From JACVRW01 sp963751835 (GTDB taxonomy: Bacteria; Actinomycetota; Thermoleophilia; Solirubrobacterales; Thermoleophilaceae): a stretch of DNA of 64,000 nt. Each line of letters starts with the position of its first letter. Position 1 is the stretch's first letter. Below, piece by piece: positions 7,450 to 15,883 of this stretch. Both the position numbers and the translations under genes were made by a program. The stretch spans positions 1 to 64,000 of the forward strand of contig CAVVWD010000022.1 in assembly GCA_963751835.1 (NCBI GenBank). The letters run 5' to 3'. The notes below the pieces were generated by a model. The model worked only from the letters and a program-made list of their open reading frames with translations, was not told the origin of the DNA and did not search any database.

Positions 7450-8850
7450 ATGCCCGTTGCACCCCGACGCGCTCTCCAAGCGGCGCTGATCCTGCTCTCC
7501 CTGACCGCGCCTGCGACCGCCGCGGCCGCGCCGGTCACGGTCAACCTCCGAGTCGAGGGGGCGACCCAGACGGTCTTCGAGGGACCGGTGATCACCGACG
7601 TTCACCCGGTGACGACGCCGACCGACGGTGTGCCGCGGACCTGCGACGGCTCGAGCGTCGGCAGCCCCTCCGGGCCCACCGCCATCGGCGCCCTCGACGA
7701 CGCGGCCCGCCAAGCCGGCTTCGCGTGGGATGCCCGCTGGGACACGAGCTTCAACGACTACTACCCCTTCCTGCGCATCGGCCCGGACACGATCGATACC
7801 AACCACTACCCGGCGCTCTTCGTCAACTGGGCCTTCGCGCAGGTCGGGGGTTGCGGGCAGCGCGTCAGCGGCGGCGAGGACGTGCTGTTCGCGTATGAGG
7901 ACTTCACCGCCTCGCCGATCCTGCGCCTGAGCGGCCCGGGGTCCGCGACCACCGGACAGGGCGTGCCGCTCACCGTCGTCGACGGCCTGACCGGCGCGGC
8001 GCAGCCGGGGGCGACCGTCGGCGGCGCCACCACCGGCCCGGACGGCACCGCGCTCGTCAGCTTCGCGCAGAAGGGCATCTACCGCCTCAAGGCGGAGAAG
8101 CCGGACGCGATCCGGTCCAACACGGTCGTGCTGTGCGTCGATCCACCAGGGGCGCCCGCGTGCAGCTCGACCGACATAGCCGGCCCCGTTCTGCGGGCCG
8201 AGACTCCCGCGGGCGACGGCAGCCTGGCCAGCGCGCGCGGACGGTCGCGGACGATGCTGATCTCCTGGGCGGGCGACGACCAGACAGGCAGCGGGGTGTC
8301 GCACTACAGCGCCGAGGTGAGCGAGATCGCCGACGGCGCCGGTGCGAGCCAGGCCGGCTCGCGCAAGCTGGTCGACAAGGCGCCCGTCACCGGCGTCCAC
8401 TTCCGTGGCGAGGCCGGCGATGCCTACGTGTTCCGCATCACGGCGACCGACAGGGCCCTCAACGAGACGACGACCACGACGGCCCCGGTGATCGTGCCCG
8501 TCGACGATCGCAGCCAGAAGCTGTGGCGCTTCTCCAAGAAGGACTGGAAGCGGATCAGGAGCGCGAACGCGTGGGGTGGCACCGTCGTCCGCGCCGCCGG
8601 CGCCGGCGCAACCGCGCGACTGCGCTTCCGCGGTACCCGGGTCGCGCTGGTTGGGCGCAAGCTTCCGAAGGGCGGGCGGCTGCAAGCGACGCTCGACGGC
8701 AGGCGCACGACCATCCGCCTCCGCGGACGCTCCGGGCACCGCAGCGTCGTCTGGACGAGCGGCACGCTCGAGGCCGGCTCGCACGAGCTCGTGCTGCGCA
8801 CGCTCGGCGGCGGAGTCGTCGAGCTCGACGCGGTGGCGCCGACGCCGTGA
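7450..8850 (+). CDS. Secreted multi-domain protein with DUF4430/transcobalamin-C-like N-terminal domain
   Basis: 466 residues, first gene after the B12 riboswitch, with GAGGAAAGGG before the ATG. A Sec signal peptide (residues 1-26, LILLSLTAPATAAAA) is followed by a domain (about 27-165) beginning VTVNLRVEGATQTVFEGPV and containing ALFVNWAFAQVGGC and GGEDVLFAYEDF, like DUF4430, which is named for similarity to the C-terminal domain of transcobalamin. Next are an Ig-like/Big-type segment (about 170-225), a second Ig-like region (about 245-350), and a basic C-terminal beta domain from about 360. No anchor is seen, so it is probably released or held by partners. Likely role: extracellular cobalamin capture. 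That role is inferred from the riboswitch and neighbours. Confidence 0.75.
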   Translation: MPVAPRRALQAALILLSLTAPATAAAAPVTVNLRVEGATQTVFEGPVITDVHPVTTPTDGVPRTCDGSSVGSPSGPTAIGALDDAARQAGFAWDARWDTSFNDYYPFLRIGPDTIDTNHYPALFVNWAFAQVGGCGQRVSGGEDVLFAYEDFTASPILRLSGPGSATTGQGVPLTVVDGLTGAAQPGATVGGATTGPDGTALVSFAQKGIYRLKAEKPDAIRSNTVVLCVDPPGAPACSSTDIAGPVLRAETPAGDGSLASARGRSRTMLISWAGDDQTGSGVSHYSAEVSEIADGAGASQAGSRKLVDKAPVTGVHFRGEAGDAYVFRITATDRALNETTTTTAPVIVPVDDRSQKLWRFSKKDWKRIRSANAWGGTVVRAAGAGATARLRFRGTRVALVGRKLPKGGRLQATLDGRRTTIRLRGRSGHRSVVWTSGTLEAGSHELVLRTLGGGVVELDAVAPTP

Positions 8851-9548
8851 AGCCGCGTTCCCTCCTTGTGGCCTGCCTCGCGGCGCTGCTCGCCGCGCCG
8901 CCGGCCGGCGCGGCGGCCCCGGCCATCCGGCAGATGGTCGTCTTCCGCGACGGCGACGCCGTGACGAGGACGGTCAAGGCGAAGCAGGTGAGCGTGAGGG
9001 TGGGCCGGCGCAGCTGCGCGGCGGGCGAGGGCACCGCGCTGGCCGCACTCGTTCGCAGCCAGGTGGGCCGGCTGCGGCTGGTCGACTACGGCTCCTGCTC
9101 GGCTCGCGCGCGCGACGGCGCGGGCCTGTTCGTCCAGGCGATCGGGGGTGAGCGCAACCGGGGCCAGAACGGGTGGGTTTACAAGGTGGGCCGTCGCGGC
9201 GCCACGGCCGGCGCCGCCGACCCGAGCGGGCCGTTCGGGCGCGGGCGCCTGAGGAGCGGCCAGCGGGTGACCTGGTTCTACTGCCGGCTCCGCGACGGCG
9301 GCTGCCAGCGCACGCTCGAGCTCAAGGCGAGCGCCGAGCCGGGAGGGGTGGCGGTCACGGTCCGCGCCTATGACGACGAGGGCCACGGCGTGCCGGTCGC
9401 GGGGGCCACGGTGAGGGCCGGCACGGTCAGCGGCGTGACCGCGGCCGACGGCGGCGTGCGCCTGGCGCTGCCCCCGGGGCGCCACCGCCTCGTTGCGGAG
9501 AAGGATGGCCTGGTGCGCTCGTTCGCCGAAGGGATCACTGTGCCGTGA
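8847..9548 (+). CDS. Secreted DUF4430-like protein, second of the B12 operon
   Basis: 233 residues from a GTG that overlaps the previous stop (GTGA). There is a signal peptide at 1-23 (LLVACLAALLAAPPAGAAA). Residues about 28-150 form a compact domain with three cysteines (RRSCAAGEG, YGSCSARA, FYCRLRDGGC) and NGWVYKVGRRGATAGAADPS, the NGW(x)Y..G pattern typical of DUF4430 domains. A carboxypeptidase-regulatory/Ig-like beta domain follows (about 160-230: GVPVAGATVRAGTVSGVTAA, then DGGVRLALPPGRHRLVAEK). The likely role is an extracytoplasmic ligand-binding accessory to the ECF transporter. Specificity for cobalamin is inferred from the riboswitch. Confidence 0.75.
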   Translation: MKPRSLLVACLAALLAAPPAGAAAPAIRQMVVFRDGDAVTRTVKAKQVSVRVGRRSCAAGEGTALAALVRSQVGRLRLVDYGSCSARARDGAGLFVQAIGGERNRGQNGWVYKVGRRGATAGAADPSGPFGRGRLRSGQRVTWFYCRLRDGGCQRTLELKASAEPGGVAVTVRAYDDEGHGVPVAGATVRAGTVSGVTAADGGVRLALPPGRHRLVAEKDGLVRSFAEGITVP

Positions 9549-10480
9549 TGCGGCTCGCCGCGCTCCTCAGCCTGCTGGCGACGGTCGCCGCCCTGGCCGG
9601 CTGCGGCCTTGGGGAGGGGGAGGAGCGGGGCGGCGACCCCGTCGAGCTCACCGTCACACGCGACTTCGGGCATGAGCGACTGGGAACGGCGCGAATCGGG
9701 AGCGTGCGCGAGGACGAGACGGTGATGCGCATGCTGCGCTCCGAGTTCGACATCGAGACCCGCTTCGGCGGGCGCTTCGTGCAGGCAATCGACGGCCTCG
9801 AGGGCCACGGCGCCGGCGGCGAGGCGGACTGGTTCTACTACGTCAACGGGGTCGAGGCGAGCGTCGGCGCCGCGGACTTCGAGCTCTCCCCAGGTGACCG
9901 GGTGCAGTGGGATTACCGCGACTGGCGAGCCGCCATGCGCGTGCCCGCGATCGTCGGCGCCTACCCCGAGCCGTTTCTGCACGGACTCGAGGGCGGGCGC
10001 CGGCCCGTGCGAGTTGAGTGCGAGGATGCCGAGGCCCAGGTCTGCCGGGATGCGCGCGACGCCCTGGAGGGCGAGGGGGTCTCCACATCGGGCTCGTCGC
10101 TGGGCGCGCCGGGCACGGAGACCGTGACGCGCCTGGTGGTGGCGCGCTGGCCGGAGGTCCGGATCGTGCGCGGCGCCTCCGGGCTCGAGGAGGGCCCCGA
10201 GGCCACGGGCGTGTTCGCGCGCTTCGATCCGGACGGGCGCTCGCTCGAGCTGCTCAATGAGCGCGGCGACGTGGCGCGCACGGTGCGGCCGGGCGATGGC
10301 GTGGGCCTCGTGCTCGCCATGCGCCCGCGCGACGAGGAACTCGTCTGGCTCGTGACCGCCCTTGACGCCGAGGGGCTCGCGGCGGGGGTGCGGGCGCTCG
10401 ACGAGCGTGGCCTGCGCGACGCCTTTGCGGTCGCCGTGCGAGGCCGTACGGTGGAGAAGCTGCCGATCGTGGAGTCATGA
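9548..10480 (+). CDS. DUF4430-domain lipoprotein, third of the B12 operon
   Basis: 310 residues from the ATG at 9548 (TGATG overlap; a GTG one codon earlier also fits). The signal peptide ends in a lipobox (ALAGCGLG, Cys about 19), so the protein should be anchored on the outer face of the membrane. Residues 33-125 are the clearest DUF4430 domain of the three: VTRDFGHERLG, then RFVQAIDGLEGHGAGGEADW followed by FYYVNGVEASVGAADFELSP and GDRVQWDYRDW. The rest (130-310) is an alpha/beta region without a motif I recognise. It probably docks ligand at the ECF complex encoded just downstream. Confidence 0.8.
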   Translation: MRLAALLSLLATVAALAGCGLGEGEERGGDPVELTVTRDFGHERLGTARIGSVREDETVMRMLRSEFDIETRFGGRFVQAIDGLEGHGAGGEADWFYYVNGVEASVGAADFELSPGDRVQWDYRDWRAAMRVPAIVGAYPEPFLHGLEGGRRPVRVECEDAEAQVCRDARDALEGEGVSTSGSSLGAPGTETVTRLVVARWPEVRIVRGASGLEEGPEATGVFARFDPDGRSLELLNERGDVARTVRPGDGVGLVLAMRPRDEELVWLVTALDAEGLAAGVRALDERGLRDAFAVAVRGRTVEKLPIVES

Positions 10481-11361
10481 GACTCGTCCCCGTCTACAGG
10501 CCCAGGCCGAGCCCGCTGCATGCCGCGCGCGCCGGAGTGGGTGCGGGATTCTGCTGTGCGCTCGCACTGACCGGCGCGCTCTACCGGCACCCGCTCGTGC
10601 TGGCGGCGACGCTGGGGGCGATCGTGGCAGCCGGGGTTGCTGCCGGCGTCGGCAGCGAGATCCGGCGCTCGCTCGTGCTGGCACTCCCTCTTGCCCTGCT
10701 CGTGACGATCGTCAACCCGCTCGTCTATGCCGAGGGCGACACCCTGCTCGTGCGTGGGGGCGAGCTGCTCGGGCGGCGCATCGACATCACCCTCGAGGCG
10801 ACCCTCTACGGGGCGCTGACAGGCCTGCGCGTGGTGGTGATCGTCGTCGCGCTCGGGCTGCTGTCCGCGGCCGTCGATCCCGACGAGCTGCTGCGCGTCT
10901 TCCGGCGCGTGTCCTACCGCTCGGCGCTGACGGCGTCGCTTGCCAACCGGCTCGTCCCGGTGCTCGCTCGCGATGCAACGCGTATGAGCGACGCGGCGCG
11001 CTGCCGGCCGCACCCGCCCGGCCGCCTGGCCGTGGTCCGCGCCGCGCTCACCGGCGCGCTCGACCGCTCGGTCGACGTGGCGGCTGCGCTCGAGGTGCGC
11101 GGCTACGCGCTCGGTGGGCGCCCGCCGCGCCGGCGACGGCCGTGGTCGCGGCACGACCTGCGCTTCCTGGGGGCCGCGCTCGGCATCGCCGGGGCGGCCG
11201 TCGGTGGAGCGATCGCGGGCGTCGGGGAGGTTCAGCCGTATCCGACCTTCGAGTTGGCTTGGGGCGGTGCGGTGTGGGCGCTCAGCGCGGCGATCGTTCT
11301 GCTCGCGCTCGCGCCGTTTGCCGGGCGCGCCGCACGGCTCGGGGTGGGAGGCTCCCCGTGA
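10477..11361 (+). CDS. ecfT: ECF transporter transmembrane subunit EcfT (CbiQ family)
   Basis: 294 residues, GTGA-type overlap with the lipoprotein. It has about five hydrophobic segments, two near the N-terminus (GAGFCCALALTGAL; VLAATLGAIVAAGVAAGVG) and two near the C-terminus. The cytoplasmic part carries LLSAAVDPDELLRVFRRVS and SVDVAAALEVRGYALGG, the latter matching the A-R-G coupling motif of EcfT that sits on the ATPases. EcfT joins the S component to the two ATPase domains. The context, between lipoproteins and a double EcfA, makes the assignment firm. Confidence 0.92.
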   Translation: MRLVPVYRPRPSPLHAARAGVGAGFCCALALTGALYRHPLVLAATLGAIVAAGVAAGVGSEIRRSLVLALPLALLVTIVNPLVYAEGDTLLVRGGELLGRRIDITLEATLYGALTGLRVVVIVVALGLLSAAVDPDELLRVFRRVSYRSALTASLANRLVPVLARDATRMSDAARCRPHPPGRLAVVRAALTGALDRSVDVAAALEVRGYALGGRPPRRRRPWSRHDLRFLGAALGIAGAAVGGAIAGVGEVQPYPTFELAWGGAVWALSAAIVLLALAPFAGRAARLGVGGSP

Positions 11362-13043
11362 CGCTCGCTGCCGCCCGCGACTTCAGCTACCGCTATCCCG
11401 ACGCTCCGCGGCCGGCGCTCGACCATGTCTCGCTCGCGATCGCCCCAGGCACCTTCACCGTGCTCGGCGGCGTGTCGGGCTCCGGCAAGTCGACGCTGCT
11501 GCGCGCGCTCTGCGGTCTCGTCCCGCACTTCCACGGCGGCGAGGCGGCGGGTGAGCTGCGCGTGGGCGGGCTCGACGTGCGCGCGCACGGCCCCGGGGAG
11601 CTCGCCGCCGTGTGCGGCACGGTCTTCCAGGAGCCCGAGACGCAGGTCGTGATGGGGGGCGTGCGTGCCGAGCTCGAGCTGCCGCTCGAGCACCGGCGTG
11701 AGCCCGCCGGCGCGGTCGCGCGCGCGGTCGAGGAGACCGCGCTCGAGCTCGGGATCGCCCACCTGCTCGAGCGCCGCACGGACACGCTCTCGGGTGGCGA
11801 GCTCCAGCGCGTGGCGATCGCCGCCGCGATGGTCCACGGGCCGCGGCTGCTGCTCCTCGACGAGCCGACGTCCCAGCTCGACCCGGTCGCGGGCGACGAG
11901 CTCGTCTGGCTCCTGCGCCGGCTGAACGAGGACTTCGGCACCGCGGTCGTAGTTGCTGAGCATCGCCTCGAGCGCTGCCTGCCGGCGGCCGACCGGGTGA
12001 TCGCGATGGCCGACGGGCGCGTGGCCTGCGACTCCGCGCCGCCGGCCTTCCTCGAATGGGCGGCGACCGCCGCGCCCGCTCTGGAGACTCCCGCGGCACG
12101 CCTGTTCTCGCTCGCGGGGCTGCGTCCGCCGCCGGCGACGGTGAAGGAGGCGCGCGCGGGACTCCCGGAGCCGGGGCAGCGCATGGCGCCAACGACAGCC
12201 AAGGAGGGTGCCGAGTGGGGGTTTGACGCGAAACCTGCGCTATCCGCACGTAACGCGTCACGCCCTGCCGGTCGAGCGGATCGCGCCCGGCTCCCGCGCG
12301 AGCGCCGGCGACCGCCCTGGCCGCGGGCCCGCGGGCCTGCGCCGGCGCTGGCCCTGCGCGACGTCTGGTTCGAGGTCGAGGACGGGCCGGTGGTGCTGCG
12401 CGGAATCTCGCTCGAGCTCGGCCCCGGCGAGCGGGTGGGGCTCATGGGCCGCAACGGGGCGGGCAAGAGCACGCTGCTCAGGGTTGCCAAGGGCCTGGTC
12501 GGTCCGAGCCGAGGCAAGGTCGAGCGTGCGGGCGAGGTGGCCCTGCTCCTTCAGAACCCGGGCGACTACCTGATCCACGACCACGCGGTAGAAGACGCGG
12601 GCGACCGCGGCGTGGCCAACGCCGGCCTGCGGGGCCGCGAGCAGGCCAATCCCCGCGACCTCTCGGGCGGGGAGCGCCAGCGGCTGGCTCTCGAGGTCGT
12701 GCTGTCCGGCGGACCATGCGCGGCCGTCCTGCTCGACGAGCCCACGCGCGGCATGGACCGCGTCCACCAGGACGAGCTGACCGCACGCATCGACGAGCTG
12801 GCGGCTGGCGGCGCGGCGGTTGTCGTCGCCACGCACGACACGGAGTTCACGGCCGCCTTCGCCGACCGCATCGTGCTGCTCGGGCAGGGGGTCGTGATCG
12901 CCGACGGCCCGCCGGCCGAGGTCCTCGGCGGCGGGCGCCACTTCTCGACCCAGGTGGCCCGCATCACCGATGGCGCGGCGCTCCTGCCCGACGAGGGCGC
13001 CGCGCTGCTCCGCCCGCCCATGTCCGTGGAGGCGGCGCCTTGA
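11358..13043 (+). CDS. ecfA: ECF transporter ATPase with two fused ABC domains (EcfA-EcfA')
   Basis: 561 residues from a GTG overlapping the ecfT stop. Domain 1: Walker A GGVSGSGKST (37-46), signature LSGGELQRVAIA, Walker B LLLLDEPTSQLDP, H-loop VVAEHRL. A proline- and arginine-rich linker (about 240-330) joins domain 2: GRNGAGKST (about 363-371), LSGGERQRLALE, VLLDEPTRGMDR, VVATHDTEF. Both halves keep all catalytic motifs. Most ECF systems use separate EcfA and EcfA' genes; a tandem fusion is known but less usual. It powers uptake through the EcfT and S-component neighbours. Confidence 0.93.
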   Translation: MTLAAARDFSYRYPDAPRPALDHVSLAIAPGTFTVLGGVSGSGKSTLLRALCGLVPHFHGGEAAGELRVGGLDVRAHGPGELAAVCGTVFQEPETQVVMGGVRAELELPLEHRREPAGAVARAVEETALELGIAHLLERRTDTLSGGELQRVAIAAAMVHGPRLLLLDEPTSQLDPVAGDELVWLLRRLNEDFGTAVVVAEHRLERCLPAADRVIAMADGRVACDSAPPAFLEWAATAAPALETPAARLFSLAGLRPPPATVKEARAGLPEPGQRMAPTTAKEGAEWGFDAKPALSARNASRPAGRADRARLPRERRRPPWPRARGPAPALALRDVWFEVEDGPVVLRGISLELGPGERVGLMGRNGAGKSTLLRVAKGLVGPSRGKVERAGEVALLLQNPGDYLIHDHAVEDAGDRGVANAGLRGREQANPRDLSGGERQRLALEVVLSGGPCAAVLLDEPTRGMDRVHQDELTARIDELAAGGAAVVVATHDTEFTAAFADRIVLLGQGVVIADGPPAEVLGGGRHFSTQVARITDGAALLPDEGAALLRPPMSVEAAP

Positions 13044-14959
13044 GCTGGCAGGTGTCCTCGTTCCTGCTCCTGGCGCTGGCGCTTGCAGCGGGCTTCGCGT
13101 GGTACGAGCGCGAGCGCCCGCCCGCGCGCGTACTCGCGCTCGTGGCTGCGCTCGCGGCGCTCGCCGTGGTCGGCCGGCTCGCCTTCGCCGCCGTGCCCAA
13201 CGTCAAGCCCACCACCGACATCGTGCTCTTCGCCGGCTATGCGCTCGGCGCGGTCCCCGGCTTCGCGGTCGGTGCGGTCACGGCGATCGTCTCGAACATC
13301 TTCCTCTCCCAGGGCCCGTGGACGATCTGGCAGATGGCGGGCTGGGGCGCGGTGGGCGCCGGCGGGGCGCTGCTCGCACGGGCGTTGCGTGGGCGCGAGC
13401 CGAACCGCGTACTCCTTGCAGCCGTCTGCGGGCTAGCCGGGCTCGCCTTCGGCGCCTGGATGGACGTGTACCAGTGGACGCTCGGTGCGCGCCAGGACCT
13501 CGATTCCTACCTGGTGGTGGCGGGGACCTCGCTCCCCTACAACCTCGCCCACGCCATCGGCAACGTCGTCTTCTGCCTCCTGATCGGCCCGGCCTTCATC
13601 CGGGCGCTCACGCGTTACCGCCGCCGCCTCGAGGTGCGCTGGGAACGCGCGCCGGCACGCGCCGCGACGACGACGCTGCTGGCCCTGGCGTTCCTGGCGG
13701 CCCTGCCGGCACTCGCGGGCGCGGCAACCCCTAGCGAGCGCGCAGAGCGCTACCTGCTGCGCGCGCAGAACGCCGACGGCGGCTTCGGCGCGGCGCCCGG
13801 CCAGTCCTCGAGTCCGCTCTACAGCGGCTGGAGCGGCCTCGGGCTCGCAGCCGCGACCCGCAACCCGCGCGACGTGGCCCGGCGCGGCGGTCGCTCGCTT
13901 GCGGCATACGTGAGGGGCGGCGTTCGCGGGATGCGCGACATCGGGGAGATCGAGCGGACCGTCCTCGTGCTGCGGGCGGCGGGCCTCGATCCCCGTAGCG
14001 TCGCCGGGCGCGATCTCGTCGCGGAGATCGAGGCGAGGCGGCGCCGCGACGGGTCGATCTCCGGCTTTGTGAGCTACACCGCGTTCGGGATGCTGGCGCT
14101 GCGAGCGGCCGGCGAGCCGGCCGGCAAGCCGACGGTCCGCTGGCTCCTCGGCAGCCAGAACGCGGACGGCGGCTTCGGGGTCGCGCGCTCATCGGCCAGT
14201 GACAGCGACATGACCGGCGCCGCGCTCCAGGCGCTCGCGGTGGTTGGGCGAGCGGGAAGCCCGGCAGCACGCCGGGCGGTCGCCTACCTGCGCGAGAACC
14301 AGGGTTCGGACGGCGGCTTCGGGCAGATGGCCGGGCGCAGCTCGAACGCCCAGTCGACGGCCTACGCGGTCCAGGGGCTGCTGGCGGTGCGCGCCTCAGC
14401 CGCCCCGGTGTCGCGCGCGCTCGCGTATCTGACTCGCCTGCAGCGGCGCGACGGCAGCATCGCGTACTCCTCGACGAGCTCCCAGACGCCGGTGTGGGTG
14501 ACGGCTCAGGCGCTCGCGGCGCTGCGGCGCGAGCCACTCCCGATCGCGGCGGTGCCGCGAGCGCCGCGCAAGCCGCGGCGCCCTGCGCGGGAGGCAGCGG
14601 GCGCTGAGAGTGAGCCCCCCGCGTCAACGACGAGCAAGGAGGAGAAGGAGGGTGGGGGCGCTACGCCCTCGCGCGCTAACTCGCCGGGCGGCGGCGCAGG
14701 AGATTCAACCGCCCAGGGTGACTCTCCGGCGCTGGTCGGCCAGGGCGGGCACGACGAGGGGCCCGCAGTCGAGGGCACCACGGAGAAGGGCGCCGCGGCC
14801 CCGGCCGCGGGACCGGCGGCCGCAGGCGCGCGTGCCGCGGATGGGGACCGCGGCGGCGTTGCGACCTGGCTTGTGGCCGCCGCGATCGCGGTCACGCTGG
14901 GGACGCTGTTCCTCCTGCGGCGCCGGCTACGCCGCCTTGTCGGAACGATGCCGCTTTGA
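13040..14959 (+). CDS. ECF S component fused to an extracytoplasmic alpha/alpha-toroid (prenyltransferase/transcobalamin-N-like) domain
   Basis: 639 residues from a TTG overlapping the ecfA stop (TTGA). Residues 1-195 are an ECF S component with about six membrane segments, including TTDIVLFAGYALGAVPGFAV and AIVSNIFLSQGPWTIWQMAG. A further hydrophobic segment (about 212-232) leads outside. Residues 235-510 hold repeated QNADGGFG-type units (LRAQNADGGFG, LGSQNADGGFG, ENQGSDGGFG, LQRRDGSIAY), each followed by an Ala/Leu-rich helix pair: the alpha/alpha-toroid shared by prenyltransferases, squalene cyclases and the N-terminal half of transcobalamin/intrinsic factor. A Gly/Ser/Glu linker and a C-terminal membrane anchor (VATWLVAAAIAVTLGTLFLL) with an RRRLRR tail finish it. 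No DxDD or other cyclase motif is visible, so ligand binding fits better than catalysis. Confidence 0.85.
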   Translation: MSWQVSSFLLLALALAAGFAWYERERPPARVLALVAALAALAVVGRLAFAAVPNVKPTTDIVLFAGYALGAVPGFAVGAVTAIVSNIFLSQGPWTIWQMAGWGAVGAGGALLARALRGREPNRVLLAAVCGLAGLAFGAWMDVYQWTLGARQDLDSYLVVAGTSLPYNLAHAIGNVVFCLLIGPAFIRALTRYRRRLEVRWERAPARAATTTLLALAFLAALPALAGAATPSERAERYLLRAQNADGGFGAAPGQSSSPLYSGWSGLGLAAATRNPRDVARRGGRSLAAYVRGGVRGMRDIGEIERTVLVLRAAGLDPRSVAGRDLVAEIEARRRRDGSISGFVSYTAFGMLALRAAGEPAGKPTVRWLLGSQNADGGFGVARSSASDSDMTGAALQALAVVGRAGSPAARRAVAYLRENQGSDGGFGQMAGRSSNAQSTAYAVQGLLAVRASAAPVSRALAYLTRLQRRDGSIAYSSTSSQTPVWVTAQALAALRREPLPIAAVPRAPRKPRRPAREAAGAESEPPASTTSKEEKEGGGATPSRANSPGGGAGDSTAQGDSPALVGQGGHDEGPAVEGTTEKGAAAPAAGPAAAGARAADGDRGGVATWLVAAAIAVTLGTLFLLRRRLRRLVGTMPL

Positions 14960-14982
14960 TGTCGTCTGACGACACAAAGTCG
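14957..14982 (+). repeat. 26-bp palindromic intergenic repeat, copy 1
   Basis: Begins at the stop codon of the S-component gene. It contains GTCGT-CTG-ACGAC as a hairpin core, then ACAAAGTCG. The reverse complement of 53848-53873 matches at 23 of 26 positions (differences at positions 10, 13 and 20). Both copies sit at the end of a gene. It may act in termination or as a protein-binding or REP-like site. Confidence 0.6.
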
Positions 14983-15017
14983 TCCCTCTGATCACTGCTG
15001 CGTGATGACCCGAGCGC

Positions 15018-15848
15018 TCAGCCGCCGAGCGCGCGCCCGATCAGCCTGTCCATCACGCGGTCCGGAACCACCCTGGCCATCAAGGCGCGAGCCTTTGCGT
15101 CCTTGCCGACGAGGTAGCGAGCCCGCGGCCGGTCCGCGGTGAGCGCGGTTCCGATGACCTCGGCCACCGCCCGCGGCGGCAGCCCCCGTACCTGCTCGAT
15201 CTTCGCCGACTCCTTGCGAACCGCCGCCACCATGGGGCCGTACAGCTCCTGCCCCTCGGCAGTCGTGCCGGCGAGGATCTCGTCGGCAACCTCGCCGCCC
15301 TTCCTCCAGATGTGGGTCTTGATCCCGCCCGGCTCGATCGCGATCACGTCCACCCCCTGGGGGCGCAGCTCGCGCCGCAGGACATCGCTGAACGCCTCGA
15401 GTCCGAACTTCGACATGTTGTAGGCGCCGAGCAGCGGGAGCGCCACCCGCCCGCCAATCGAGCTGATGTTCACGACCCGGCCGCGTGCGCGCCGAAGCGC
15501 CGGCAGCAGCGCCTGGGTCACCGCCACCTGGCCGATCAGGTTGATCTCGAGCTGGCGCCGGAGCTGCTCGACCGGCAGGAACTCGATCGGACTCGCAACG
15601 GCGATCCCGGCGTTGTTTACGAGCCCGGCAAGTGCACCCTCGCCGAGCTCGGCCCGGACCGCCGCGATCTGGCCGGCGTCGGTCACGTCCAGCCGCACGC
15701 TGCGGATCCCGCTTCGGCCGAGGCGCTCCCCGTCCTCGTCCCTGCGCACCCCCGCGACCGGCTCGAAGCCGAGCTCGCGCAGGTGGAGCACGGTCGCCTC
15801 ACCGATCCCGGTGGAGGCGCCGGTCACGAGGACCGTCCCGGAGGCCAT
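15018..15848 (-). CDS. Short-chain dehydrogenase/reductase (classical SDR)
   Basis: 276 residues from the ATG at 15848 (MASGTVLVTGAS); an upstream in-frame ATG at 15902 would add residues with no SDR similarity. It has the cofactor motif TGASTGIGEA, NNAGIA, catalytic SSIGGR (Ser) and YNMSK (Tyr/Lys). DVTDAG before the third strand fits a canonical short-chain reductase. The substrate is unknown; the closest pattern I recall is the oxidoreductase group acting on small ketones or fatty-acyl alcohols. It diverges from the nitroreductase at 15884 across only 35 bases, so their promoters must overlap. Confidence 0.88.
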   Translation of the reverse strand: MASGTVLVTGASTGIGEATVLHLRELGFEPVAGVRRDEDGERLGRSGIRSVRLDVTDAGQIAAVRAELGEGALAGLVNNAGIAVASPIEFLPVEQLRRQLEINLIGQVAVTQALLPALRRARGRVVNISSIGGRVALPLLGAYNMSKFGLEAFSDVLRRELRPQGVDVIAIEPGGIKTHIWRKGGEVADEILAGTTAEGQELYGPMVAAVRKESAKIEQVRGLPPRAVAEVIGTALTADRPRARYLVGKDAKARALMARVVPDRVMDRLIGRALGG

Positions 15849-15883
15849 CTGCGCGCGGACCCTATCCGCTAGCGTCGCAACGC

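Noticed and set aside
13040..14959. Terpene/squalene cyclase activity for the toroid domain
   Set aside because: No DxDD or other acidic catalytic motif was found in the repeats, and the context is a vitamin transporter.
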